Origin: Rhodoferax sp. PAMC 29310
GTDB lineage: Bacteria; Pseudomonadota; Gammaproteobacteria; Burkholderiales; Burkholderiaceae_C
Length of the DNA stretch: 64,000 bases
Assembly (NCBI RefSeq): GCF_017948265.1
Contig: NZ_CP072852.1
Location: 1,240,001-1,304,000 of the forward strand
Reading direction: 5' to 3'
The notes below the pieces were generated by a model, which worked only from the letters and a program-made list of their open reading frames with translations, made no database searches and was not told the origin of the DNA. The stretch's first letter is position 1, and the number at the start of each line of letters is the position of its first letter. A program made the translations under genes and the position numbers. Positions 51,549 through 60,705 of this stretch are shown here, piece after piece.

Positions 51549-53261
51549 CTAGGGTTGCTCTGCTGCCCGCAGGAAATCAAAGTCACATCCAGCATCGGCC
51601 TGCATCACATGGTCCTGGTAAAGCTTGGCGTAGCCGCGCTGCGCCAGTGCGGGCCGAGCAGGCAAATCGGCACGCCGACGCGCCAGTTCGGCTTTATCGA
51701 CCAAAAGGTCGACGCGGCGCTCCTTCACAGACAAGCGGATACGGTCGCCAGTACGCACCAGCGCCAACGGACCACCTACCGCGGCCTCAGGGGTCACGTG
51801 CAAAACGATCGTGCCAAACGCCGTGCCGCTCATCCGCGCATCGGAAATGCGCACCATGTCCTTGACACCGGCCACTGCCAGCTTCTTTGGAATCGGCAGG
51901 TAGCCCGCCTCAGGCATGCCGCTGCCGCTAGTCGGACCAGCGTTTTGCAACACCATGATGTCGTCTGCCTGGATGTCAAGATCCGGATCGTCGACGCGCT
52001 CAGATAGATCTTGTAGCGAGCTGAAGACAACTGCGCGTGCCTCTTTCTCGAACAAGGTCTTGTCGGCCGCCGACCGTTTGAGGATCGCGCCACCTGGTGC
52101 AAGCGAGCCAAAAAGTGCCACCAAGCCGCCCACCGGTTCGATAGGCTCCGAAAACTTACGCACCACGCGGTGGTCGGCCCAGGCGCCTTCCTCCGCGGCG
52201 AGACGATCTCCCAAAGTTTCCCCGGTGACCGAAATCGTGTCCAAGTGCAGCAGCGGCTTCAACTCCCGCAGCAACGCGCTCATGCCGCCGGCGGCATAAA
52301 AGTCTTCCATGTAGTTGTCGCCGGTCGGCTTTAAGTCGACTAGCACCGGCGTGGTGTCACTCAGTTCGTTCAAATCATGAAGCGAGACTGGAATGCCCAG
52401 CCGTCCAGCCACTGCCGTCAGGTGAATGAGCGCGTTGGTACTGCCGCCCAGCGCCAACAACACGCGCAGTGCGTTGTGCACCGATTTCGGCGTAATGATT
52501 TGGCTCGGCCGAATTGGGTTGTGGATCAACCGCACCGCTTGCGCGCCGCTGGCCTCGGCCGCGCGCAGACGATCCGCGTGAACCGCTGGGATGGCGGCCG
52601 TGCCTGGCAGGGACATTCCCAAAGTCTCAGCGATGCAGGCCATGGTACTCGCGGTACCCATCACCGCGCACGTCCCTGCCGTGGTGGCTAACCGGCCTTC
52701 GACGACGTCAATCGTCTTGCGTTCTATCTTGCCTGCACGATAGCTTCCCCAAAAACGCCGACAGTCGGTGCACGCGCCCAAGCGTTCGCCCTCGTGGCGG
52801 CCGGTCATCATCGGCCCGGTGACGAGTTGGATTGCCGGCACGTTAGCGGCGGCAGCTCCCATCAGTTGCGCCGGTACGGTCTTATCGCAACCCCCGATTA
52901 GCACCACCGCGTCCATCGGCTGCGCACGGACCATCTCTTCGACGTCCATACTCATCAGGTTACGGAACATCATACTGGTCGGGCTGAGGAAGACCTCGCC
53001 CAAAGATATGGTCGGAAACTCGATCGGCAGCCCTCCGGCGGCAAGCACGCCACGTTTGACCGCCTCGACCAGCTCGGGCATGGCGCGGTGGCAGTTGTTG
53101 AATCCTGAACCGCTGGAGGCGATGCCAACCACCGGGCGTTCGAGAAGTTCAGTCGAATATCCCATCGACTTGATGAAGCTGCGCCGCAGGTAGAGTGCAA
53201 AAGCGCGATCGCCGTAGTTGGTGAGACCGCGTGCAATGCCGTGGGCGGGAATATCTACCAT
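51549..53261 (-). CDS. IlvD/Edd-family dehydratase
   Basis: A 570-residue protein of the dihydroxy-acid/sugar-acid dehydratase family. Cluster-ligand candidates are C in GFNNCHRAMP, C in IGGCDKTVPAQ and C in GACTDCRRFW. Other family motifs are GTASTMACIAETLGMSLPG and GPTSGSGMPEAG, and SDARMSGTAFGTIVLHVTPE with the base-acting Ser. It dehydrates 2,3-dihydroxy acids to 2-keto acids. Given its neighbours a sugar acid or ring-cleavage product is more likely than the branched-chain amino-acid intermediate. Last gene of the cluster, 86 bp after the aldehyde dehydrogenase. Confidence 0.92.
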   Translation of the reverse strand: MVDIPAHGIARGLTNYGDRAFALYLRRSFIKSMGYSTELLERPVVGIASSGSGFNNCHRAMPELVEAVKRGVLAAGGLPIEFPTISLGEVFLSPTSMMFRNLMSMDVEEMVRAQPMDAVVLIGGCDKTVPAQLMGAAAANVPAIQLVTGPMMTGRHEGERLGACTDCRRFWGSYRAGKIERKTIDVVEGRLATTAGTCAVMGTASTMACIAETLGMSLPGTAAIPAVHADRLRAAEASGAQAVRLIHNPIRPSQIITPKSVHNALRVLLALGGSTNALIHLTAVAGRLGIPVSLHDLNELSDTTPVLVDLKPTGDNYMEDFYAAGGMSALLRELKPLLHLDTISVTGETLGDRLAAEEGAWADHRVVRKFSEPIEPVGGLVALFGSLAPGGAILKRSAADKTLFEKEARAVVFSSLQDLSERVDDPDLDIQADDIMVLQNAGPTSGSGMPEAGYLPIPKKLAVAGVKDMVRISDARMSGTAFGTIVLHVTPEAAVGGPLALVRTGDRIRLSVKERRVDLLVDKAELARRRADLPARPALAQRGYAKLYQDHVMQADAGCDFDFLRAAEQP

Positions 53262-53347
53262 AAGGACTCCTAATTGAAACTACTGGAGCAACCGAGTTGT
53301 GTATAGAGTCGATTGCCGATGTTGAACTGAATAACGCGCCTGCGAAC

Positions 53348-54808
53348 CTACAGCCGTGTCTTTATGTATTTGGCCTCCAGATAGTCGCGCACCCCAAGTG
53401 CACCACCTTCTCGACCCATGCCGCTGTCCTTCACACCACCGAAAGGCATCTCTGCACTGGCGATGGCCAGTTCGTTGATACCAACCATGCCGGCTTCGAT
53501 GGCCTCGCTGGCGAGCGTAGCGGTCTTCAGCGAACGCGTGAACAGGTACGACGCCAACCCATAAGGTGTCGCGTTAGCAAGTGCGATGGCCTCGTCAAAG
53601 TTGGCGAATTTCGCAATCGGTGCCACTGGCCCGAAGGGCTCGTCCTGCATGATGCGCGCTGTCTGCGGCACGTCTGCCAGCGCTGTGGGTGCGAGGTAGT
53701 AGCCCTTATTTCCAAGTCCTTCAGGGCGGGCGCCGCCAGCCACCAAGCGTGCGCCATGGTCGAGCGCGTCGGCAATCAACGACTGTGCGTGCACCAGGCC
53801 ACGGCGGTTGGCCAAGGGTCCCACGTCTGTATCCGCCGCCAGGCCCGGCCCCACCTTGAGCGAACGAGCAACTGCGCCAAAGCGTTCAACGAAGCTCGCA
53901 TACACGCTCTCGTGCACGAAAAATCGCGACGGCGACGCACAGACCTGACCGCAATTTCGGTACTTGAAGCGCGCACATTGCTCAGCCGCTTCCTCAACGT
54001 CGGCATCTTCAAACACCAGCACTGGCGCGTGACCCCCAAGTTCCATCGACACGCGCTTGATGCCTTCAGCGGCTAGATGCAGCATCTTACGACCCACGGA
54101 GGTGGAGCCAGTCAACGTGATTTTTGCTACCTTCGGCGAGCCGACTAATACCTCAGAGATGAAGCCTGAGTCGCCGGTGACGAGGTTGACGGTGCCCGGT
54201 GGCAAGCCAGCGTCGTGCAAAGCCTGCACCACTGCCATGCAGCTGCCAGCGGCCTCGCTCGCAGGCTTGACAACTACAGTGCAGCCAGCGCCCAGAGCCG
54301 CAGCGATTTTTCGGGATGGCAGCAAAGCCGGAAAATTCCAAGCTGAGAAGGCTGCCACTACGCCCACTGGCTCAAATCGAACCTGCATGCGAACCTCGGA
54401 CATGCGCGCTTGAAAGGTCTGCCCGTAAATGCGCTGAGTCTCGCCTGCGTACCAATCGAACTGGTCGGCGGCGTCGTTGATTTCGCCGCGTGCCTGTGCC
54501 AGCGGCTTGCCTGTCTCGGACGACATCAGACGCGCATTGTCTTCAGCGCGCTCACGCATCAGCGATGCAGTGCGGTGCAACAGTTTCGAACGCTCCCAGG
54601 GTGAGGTGTGGCGCCAAACGCGGAAGGCAGCGTCGGCGGCATCCACCGCCGCATCAAGGTCGGTGCGTGTAGCAACCGGTATGTAACCAATGATCTCCTC
54701 GTTGGTCGGGTCGATGACCTCGCGTACCTCGCCACCACTGGCACCTCGCCACTGGCCATTGATGAAAAGGCCGTAGCCGCTGTACAAGCCAAAATCGTTG
54801 CGCTTCAT
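53348..54808 (-). CDS. NAD(P)-dependent aldehyde dehydrogenase (succinate-semialdehyde type)
   Basis: A 486-residue ALDH-superfamily enzyme. FSAWNFPALLPSRKIAAALG is the nucleotide-binding region, MELGGHAPVLVFEDAD carries the general-base Glu, and YRNCGQVCASPSRFFVHE the catalytic Cys. Similarity of pattern to succinate-semialdehyde and 2-oxoglutarate-semialdehyde dehydrogenases is strong. It oxidises an aldehyde from the preceding ThDP step to a carboxylate, by inference. It starts 24 bp after the ThDP enzyme gene. Confidence 0.9.
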   Translation of the reverse strand: MKRNDFGLYSGYGLFINGQWRGASGGEVREVIDPTNEEIIGYIPVATRTDLDAAVDAADAAFRVWRHTSPWERSKLLHRTASLMRERAEDNARLMSSETGKPLAQARGEINDAADQFDWYAGETQRIYGQTFQARMSEVRMQVRFEPVGVVAAFSAWNFPALLPSRKIAAALGAGCTVVVKPASEAAGSCMAVVQALHDAGLPPGTVNLVTGDSGFISEVLVGSPKVAKITLTGSTSVGRKMLHLAAEGIKRVSMELGGHAPVLVFEDADVEEAAEQCARFKYRNCGQVCASPSRFFVHESVYASFVERFGAVARSLKVGPGLAADTDVGPLANRRGLVHAQSLIADALDHGARLVAGGARPEGLGNKGYYLAPTALADVPQTARIMQDEPFGPVAPIAKFANFDEAIALANATPYGLASYLFTRSLKTATLASEAIEAGMVGINELAIASAEMPFGGVKDSGMGREGGALGVRDYLEAKYIKTRL

Positions 54809-54832
54809 AGAAATTCCGTTCGATTTAGTTCT

Positions 54833-56746
54833 TCAGATAAGAGAAGAAAGGTAGCGTTGTTGCACGTCGCCGCACCAGTTGCCGACGTTCCACGAGCCGT
54901 AAGCTCCCAAGCCGCCCTCGGGGCGCTCGCCAGCATAAACCGGCACATGAACCAGCGCCAGTCCGTCATGCGCATGGGCACGCGCCAGCGCGTCGCGCAG
55001 GCTGGCAGTGTCTTCGCCGCCCCACAGGGCCAACACCCCCGCCACACTGGATGCCAGTTGCACATAATCTACGGCGATGCCGTCATTGGTCCTGAAATCG
55101 TGGCCATACTGCGCGTGCTGCAGGCTTGATATAGCCGCCATGCGCCGGTTGTCGAAGACCACGATGGTGCCGCGCGCTCCGTGCTCTACAGCGCTGATCA
55201 GCGCCTGTGGGTTCATCATGAAGGAGCCGTCGCCGGTGAATGCAATCGGGTACTGCTTCGTGTCCGCCATGCCCGCGGCGGTCACCGCACAAGTCGCGAA
55301 GCCCATGTACGAGGCACCCGACTCGGTGTAGGTCTGGCCGGGCGCGTCGTCCTCAACGGTCTGGAATCCATTGGCCTGCACGTCGCCGGCATCGAAGAAC
55401 TTGATGGCACCGACCTCCTTGGCGAAGTCACACACGAGCTTGATTGCGGCAGGCTGTGTCAGCACAGGACGCTGCCAGACCTGGTCGAACATCGGCGACA
55501 CGGCCTGGCGCTCGCGCAGGAAGCCCTTCCACGCAGCCTTGCTGGCGCTACAGCCATCCAACCATACCGCGCGTGCCTGCGCCTGTTCGTCCGGTACCGC
55601 GTCCAATGCGGACAGCAGTTGCGCGACGACCGCGCCGATGTCCCCTTGTAGCGCAAGCGTGCGGTTGTAATGCGTTAGATCGGAAAGATCCGCGTTGATG
55701 TTGATAACCTGTTCGACCAGCGGATAGCCAACACCCGAGCAGTCGCTTTGGCATACCGCACGCGTGCCAACTGCCAAAAGCAGCGTGGCATTTGTCATCG
55801 CATGGTTGCCACTGATCGAACCTTTGCTGCCCCCGACGTGCATGTAGTGCGGGTGAGCGTCTGGCAAAACACCCGTCGAGCCGGGTGAGACCACCACGGC
55901 GGCGCCGCAGCGCTCGGCTAGTTCACGCAGTGGCCCTGCGAAGGCGCGACCACCTCCGCCGACCTTGATGACAACGCGCGCATGGCGGCGCAGTGCCTGC
56001 GCAGCCTGCTGTAGCGTGCCCGCATCGGCGACCGCTGTACGCGGGGCTTGAAGCGCCTCAGGCAACGCATCCAGGTGCAGGTCGTGGATGACTTGCGGCT
56101 GGGTGTTGATGGGCAACAGCAAATAAAACGGCCCTGGCTTTACAGGGTGGTGTACGCACTGCGTGCCACGTCTCAGGGCATCGCGCAGAGCCTCCGGCGT
56201 GTGCAGTACGTAGGACTGTCCCATCAGCGCAGTCATTTGGCCATACAACTGCTGCTGCTGTTTGGGAATCTGCTGCATGTTGTAGCCTTCGCCCCAGGTC
56301 GTCTCGTCACCATAGATATGATAAAGACCTACGCCATTGCACGCTGCAGCAAGCGATCCGGCCATGGCCTGCAGAGCACCTGGTCCAATCGACGTAACCA
56401 CTGCACAAGGTTCTCCCCAAGCCCAGGACAACGCGGTTCCAGCATGTGCCATCTCGACCTCGTTGCGGAAGTTGTATACCTGTGTCACGCCGGCTTCGGT
56501 GTAAACACGAAGCACCTCGCCGAGGTCTGTCGAACCGTGGCCAAAGATCGCCAGGTACTTGCTGATGCCCTGCTTGAGTAAACCCAGAACCAACGCCTCG
56601 GACAAAGTGAGGTTGAGTAGCTGCGGCAGCACGCCAGCGGTCAGCGCTTGCTGCAGACTGCCAGCATGTGCGATGGCATCGGCACGCGCTTTTTGCCCGT
56701 CTGGACCGCGCAACATCGTAGTGCGGTGATCGATACTTTGACTCAT
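54833..56746 (-). CDS. ThDP-dependent IolD/acetolactate-synthase-like enzyme
   Basis: A 637-residue protein with the three domains of ThDP enzymes. The PYR domain carries the cofactor-activating Glu (VYNFRNEVEMAHAG), the central domain a degenerate Rossmann fold (VVVSPGSTGVLPDAHPHYMH), and the PP domain the GDGSFMM ... VVFDNRRMAA metal/ThDP motif. Length and layout are close to IolD, which hydrolyses a cyclic 1,2-dione in inositol breakdown; cyclohexane-1,2-dione hydrolase is another relative. A C-C cleaving role on a cyclic diketone is inferred. It lies between Mo hydroxylase genes and the aldehyde dehydrogenase. Confidence 0.85.
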   Translation of the reverse strand: MSQSIDHRTTMLRGPDGQKARADAIAHAGSLQQALTAGVLPQLLNLTLSEALVLGLLKQGISKYLAIFGHGSTDLGEVLRVYTEAGVTQVYNFRNEVEMAHAGTALSWAWGEPCAVVTSIGPGALQAMAGSLAAACNGVGLYHIYGDETTWGEGYNMQQIPKQQQQLYGQMTALMGQSYVLHTPEALRDALRRGTQCVHHPVKPGPFYLLLPINTQPQVIHDLHLDALPEALQAPRTAVADAGTLQQAAQALRRHARVVIKVGGGGRAFAGPLRELAERCGAAVVVSPGSTGVLPDAHPHYMHVGGSKGSISGNHAMTNATLLLAVGTRAVCQSDCSGVGYPLVEQVININADLSDLTHYNRTLALQGDIGAVVAQLLSALDAVPDEQAQARAVWLDGCSASKAAWKGFLRERQAVSPMFDQVWQRPVLTQPAAIKLVCDFAKEVGAIKFFDAGDVQANGFQTVEDDAPGQTYTESGASYMGFATCAVTAAGMADTKQYPIAFTGDGSFMMNPQALISAVEHGARGTIVVFDNRRMAAISSLQHAQYGHDFRTNDGIAVDYVQLASSVAGVLALWGGEDTASLRDALARAHAHDGLALVHVPVYAGERPEGGLGAYGSWNVGNWCGDVQQRYLSSLI

Positions 56747-56786
56747 TGTTGTTGATCTTTCATTTCAAATTAAGGCCGACTCGTAT

Positions 56787-57818
56787 TCAGCTGATGGCTT
56801 CAGCCACTGGCACCTCATCGGGCTGCTTAGCTGATCGCCGATCAACCAGCGCTTCCATAACGCGTTCAGGAGTAGCCGGCAGCCGGGTCATACGCACACC
56901 GACGGCGTCGTATATGGCGTTGATGATCGCGGCCGCAGTCGGCGTAATCGCTGGCTCACCGATTCCTTTGACGCCCAGCGGCGTCTTTGGGTCAGGCTCC
57001 GTCAGCAGCACTGATGTAACGTGGGGAATATCCAACGCAGTGGGTAGGATGTATTTGGCGAAACCGGGGGTGGTGGTGGTGCCGTTGTGTTGAACGTACT
57101 CCTCCATCAGCGCATGGCCGACGGCCATTACTACTGAGCCTTCGATTTGACCCTCGACCTGCTGCGGGTTGACCACTCGGCCCACATCGTGTGCGGCCCA
57201 GACGCCAAGCACCTGTACCTCGCCTGTGTCGTCATCGACCTCTACCTCGGCCACTTGCGCACCAAAGACGTAGCTTTGCCAAGGTGTCGCCTCGCCGTTT
57301 TCTGGATTCAGTGCCGTATGGGCGGAGGTAAACAGGCCGCTGCCAACAATCACAATACCGCGTTCTTTCTTCAACACGTGCACCGCGTGCTCCATGCTCA
57401 TTCGCTTGCTGGCTGAGCCCTCTGCCCAGACCTGACCAGCGAAGGCGCGCACGCTTTCAGCGCTGACACCCCAGTACGCACCCATGGCTGTGCGGAATCG
57501 CCCAAAAGCCTCCCGGCAGCCCAATGCCACCGCATTGCCGATCATGTAGGTCATGCGTGTGGCGCCTGCATGTGCAGCCTCGGGAACGCGGGCGGTGTCG
57601 TTATCCCCGAGGACGATGTCCTCAGGCCGCACGCCCATTTCCTGCGCTGCAATTTGGCACAGGCCCGTGAGCACGCCTTCGCCGATCTCAGTCACGCCCG
57701 TTGCGATTTTGACTGTCCCACCGTCGTCGAGTTCGACCCACACCGCTGCCCGATCCATTGCAGCAGTGCGCGCGATACCGTACCAACCGCAAGCCACGCC
57801 TCTTCCTCTATGTTTCAT
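56787..57818 (-). CDS. Molybdopterin hydroxylase large subunit, C-terminal part (split gene)
   Basis: A 343-residue protein that matches only the second half of a xanthine-dehydrogenase-type Mo subunit. It carries GVACGWYGIARTAAMDRAAV, VTEIGEGVLTGLCQIAAQEM, EAAHAGATRMTYMIGNAVAL and GVKGIGEPAITPTAAAIINA (the E-containing active-site motif). It begins with its own ATG and an AAGGAA site 11 bases after the stop of the gene encoding the first half. Together the two would form one complete Mo subunit, as in the split nicotinate dehydrogenase of Eubacterium barkeri. Confidence 0.88.
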   Translation of the reverse strand: MKHRGRGVACGWYGIARTAAMDRAAVWVELDDGGTVKIATGVTEIGEGVLTGLCQIAAQEMGVRPEDIVLGDNDTARVPEAAHAGATRMTYMIGNAVALGCREAFGRFRTAMGAYWGVSAESVRAFAGQVWAEGSASKRMSMEHAVHVLKKERGIVIVGSGLFTSAHTALNPENGEATPWQSYVFGAQVAEVEVDDDTGEVQVLGVWAAHDVGRVVNPQQVEGQIEGSVVMAVGHALMEEYVQHNGTTTTPGFAKYILPTALDIPHVTSVLLTEPDPKTPLGVKGIGEPAITPTAAAIINAIYDAVGVRMTRLPATPERVMEALVDRRSAKQPDEVPVAEAIS

Positions 57819-57829
57819 GTCATATTTCC

Positions 57830-59791
57830 TTAATTGATGCTTATCTTTACCGGGTGCACGTCTGACTTTGACGAGGCTCTTGGTACGAGTGGCTGGGTTT
57901 GGCCACCGATCAGGTATGACTGGCGAGAGCCTTCGTAGTTAAAGTCGTTGCGCTGAGGCTTACCCTGGCCTTGGCGGTAGGGCACGCCAGCATCCCAGCC
58001 TGCAGCCTTAATCGCTGCCTCGAGGCATTCGACAGCGAGTACACGATCCAGCTGCTGGCGCGTATGGGTCGTGGCGCCATCACGCATCAAGTTGATGCGG
58101 CGCAGCGCCACCGGATCCATGCCCAGACGCTGCGCGCAAAGGTCAAGGTGGCACTCGGTGGCAAACTCTGACTGGAAAGCGCCGAAGGCCCGGAATGCGC
58201 CACTCGGCGTGTTGTTGGTATATACGCCAATCGAGTCGACCCAAACATTGGCAATGTCGTAGGGGCCGGGGCCAAGGATCGCCGACTTGTTCATTACGCC
58301 GGGCGTCGAAAGTGCATAGGCGCCACCATCAGCGACCATGACCATCTTCGTGGCGACAATTCGGCCGTCGCGCTTCAGACCCATGGTGTACCTGATATTG
58401 AACGGGTGCCGCTTGGCACTGACCTTGATGCTTTCCTCGCGGGTAAACACATACCGCACCGGACGCCTTGTTTTGATAGCAGCCAACGCCAACATGCCTT
58501 GGTAAATCATGTCCTCCTTTCCACCGAATCCCCCGCCCACGGTGCTCATGATCATGCGCACCTTATTGATGGGTCTGCCCAGAATGCGCGCCAGCATGTG
58601 GCGATGGTGGGTGATATTTTGGCTGGGCGACTGCACCGTCACGCAACCATCAGCCTCTACGTATGCCAGTCCGGCCTCGGGCTCTAGATAGGCATGCTCT
58701 ACTGACTGGGTGTCATAAGTCTGCTCGACGATCACATCGGCACTCGCCAGAGCGGCGTCCACATCGCCCTTGCGGATGCGCGTGTGCTTGCAGATATTGT
58801 TCTGCGCAAACCCATGTAACTGCACAGCGCCGTCATGCATTGCCGTGTGCGGGTCGAACAAACTGGGCAGTTTCTCGTATTCCACGTGGATCGCGGCCAC
58901 AGCAGCACGCGCGATGTCCAGCGTCTCAGCCGCAACCGCCACTACCGCCTCGCCAACGTAGCGCACTACGCCACGCGCCAGTGTCGGCTGGTCCTCAATA
59001 AAGACGCCGAAGTTGTCAACGCCGGGAACATCGTCGCAGGTCAATATGCACTCGACGCCCGGAATCGCACGTGCGGTTTCGGCGTCGATGCGCACGATGC
59101 GTGCATGGGGATGCGGACTTCGCACAACCTGCATGTGCAGCATGTTGGGCATGAACATATCAGCGGCGTACTTGATCGCGCCGGTGACCTTGGCCGGTGC
59201 GTCCAGGCGCCGTGTGCGCTGGCCGATGAAGCTGTGGGCCTCGGCGTCTTCCTCTAGCGCGCTGGCCGGAACCGCACCGCTTTGTATGTCGCGTGCCAGC
59301 TCAACCGCATCAAGGATTTTTTGGTAGCCAGTACAGCGGCAAATATTGCCACCCAGACCCTCTTTGATCTCGTCCCGGCTAGCTCCCGGGTTGCGGCGCA
59401 AGGTGGAGGTTGCGGCCATCACCATGCCCGGAATGCAGTACCCGCACTGACTTGCGCCGCACTTGTGGAAGGCCTGCTGTAGCAACGACATGCCGGCGTC
59501 TCGATCCAGGTCATCAATGGTCTCAACAGAGCAGCCGTTGATCTTCTGGACCGGAGCGAGGCAGCTTTTGATCAGCTTTCCGTCGACAAACATGGAGCAC
59601 GTCCCGCATTCTCCCGCGCCACAACCTTCCTTGTTGCCGGTGAGCTTGAGCTCCTCGCGCACAAAGTCAATGACCCGGTAGTGGTTGGGTACCCTGCGCT
59701 GCACTTTACGCCCGTTGACGGTCGCGTTGATCTCTGTGGTCGGGTGGCAGCCTTCTGCCAGGGTGCCGCCATCAAGCAAGGTATCAGACAT
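57830..59791 (-). CDS. Fused [2Fe-2S] subunit and N-terminal half of Mo hydroxylase large subunit
   Basis: ATG 59791 with GGAGAG upstream gives 653 residues. Residues 1-175 are the ferredoxin-like small subunit: CGAGECGTC and the distal CGYCIPGM ... NICRCTGYQKI Cys pairs for two [2Fe-2S] clusters. From about 195 follows the large subunit: RRLDAPAKVTGAIKYAADMF, the aldehyde-oxidase hammerhead domain, GGGFGGKEDMIYQ and SGAFRAFGAFQ (Mo-pterin binding). It stops after about 650 residues, and the rest is encoded by the next gene. Small-subunit fusion combined with a split large subunit is unusual. It overlaps the FAD-subunit gene by 8 bases. Confidence 0.9.
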   Translation of the reverse strand: MSDTLLDGGTLAEGCHPTTEINATVNGRKVQRRVPNHYRVIDFVREELKLTGNKEGCGAGECGTCSMFVDGKLIKSCLAPVQKINGCSVETIDDLDRDAGMSLLQQAFHKCGASQCGYCIPGMVMAATSTLRRNPGASRDEIKEGLGGNICRCTGYQKILDAVELARDIQSGAVPASALEEDAEAHSFIGQRTRRLDAPAKVTGAIKYAADMFMPNMLHMQVVRSPHPHARIVRIDAETARAIPGVECILTCDDVPGVDNFGVFIEDQPTLARGVVRYVGEAVVAVAAETLDIARAAVAAIHVEYEKLPSLFDPHTAMHDGAVQLHGFAQNNICKHTRIRKGDVDAALASADVIVEQTYDTQSVEHAYLEPEAGLAYVEADGCVTVQSPSQNITHHRHMLARILGRPINKVRMIMSTVGGGFGGKEDMIYQGMLALAAIKTRRPVRYVFTREESIKVSAKRHPFNIRYTMGLKRDGRIVATKMVMVADGGAYALSTPGVMNKSAILGPGPYDIANVWVDSIGVYTNNTPSGAFRAFGAFQSEFATECHLDLCAQRLGMDPVALRRINLMRDGATTHTRQQLDRVLAVECLEAAIKAAGWDAGVPYRQGQGKPQRNDFNYEGSRQSYLIGGQTQPLVPRASSKSDVHPVKISIN

Positions 59792-60692
59792 TTTGGCTCT
59801 CCTTAGGTATACGGGGCAAGTCAAGCCCGGCGTGTGCAATGGCAGCAGCGAGCGAACGTTCGACGAAATTGCTCAGCACTTCGCGCCTGTAACTCTGACG
59901 GCTCCGCGAGCGGACTCGATCGGCCACGCGGACAGATGCTTCCCGCAGTGCTGCCGAGGTGGGTGTAACCCCTGTTAAAAGGTCTTCAATATCGGTTAAT
60001 CGTTCGGGTACAGGTCCCACCGCACCAATAGCAATGCGCAGATCGTCAATGCGTTTGCTTGCATCAAGGTGGACCAACGTGGCAAGGCAGACGGTGGAGA
60101 TGGCCAGTGAGCGACGATGGCCCACTTTCTCAAAAGCAACACCATGGTTGGGTAATGCATCGAATTCCAACCGTAGCAATATTTCTCCAGGCTGCAACAT
60201 GGTGCGGCTTGGTCCGAGAATGAACTCGGATAGCGGTACGGAGCGCTCGATTAAACGGTCACCCTCCCGACGCACCAAAGTAACGTGGGTGTTGAGTGCG
60301 AGCAGCGCCGGCTGGGTGTCACCCGCCGGCGATGCGTTCACAAGGTTGCCGCCAACGGTGGCTTGTTCACGAATTTGATCATCGGCGAACCAGAGCGCGC
60401 AAGCGCCAAGCACCGGCGCTTGTTGCATCAGCAGCGGATGACGTTGCAGCGCTGAAATCGGCGTGGTCGCGCCGATACGAATGCGTGCGCCTTCCTGCGA
60501 AATGCCGCCCAGCGCAGCAATGCGGCTGAGGTCGACCACCGCTGGCAAGTGCACGTCTCCAGCCCGGCCCTCGCGGGCCCAGGGCAGCAGATCGGTAGCG
60601 CCAGCCAGCAATCGCGCGGCCGGCATGCGCTGAAGCACGTCGAAGGCCTCGTCAAGAGACTTCGGTGTGAGGTAGTGGTCGAATGTCAGCAC
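59784..60692 (-). CDS. FAD-binding subunit of Mo hydroxylase
   Basis: A 302-residue protein of the CoxM/XdhB medium-subunit family. The FAD motifs are RLLAGATDLLPWAREG and ATVGGNLVNASPAGDT; a CO_deh_flav_C domain forms residues 175-285 (FEKVGHRRSLAISTV). It passes electrons from the Fe-S clusters to the acceptor. First of the three coupled Mo-hydroxylase genes; its stop overlaps the next ATG. It starts 14 bp after the alcohol dehydrogenase gene. Confidence 0.92.
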   Translation of the reverse strand: MLTFDHYLTPKSLDEAFDVLQRMPAARLLAGATDLLPWAREGRAGDVHLPAVVDLSRIAALGGISQEGARIRIGATTPISALQRHPLLMQQAPVLGACALWFADDQIREQATVGGNLVNASPAGDTQPALLALNTHVTLVRREGDRLIERSVPLSEFILGPSRTMLQPGEILLRLEFDALPNHGVAFEKVGHRRSLAISTVCLATLVHLDASKRIDDLRIAIGAVGPVPERLTDIEDLLTGVTPTSAALREASVRVADRVRSRSRQSYRREVLSNFVERSLAAAIAHAGLDLPRIPKESQNV

Positions 60693-60705
60693 GGTCGACT
60701 TCTCC

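Noticed and set aside
54833..56787. Possible TPP riboswitch near the ThDP enzyme
   Set aside because: No THI-box-like conserved core was seen upstream; genes are tightly packed.
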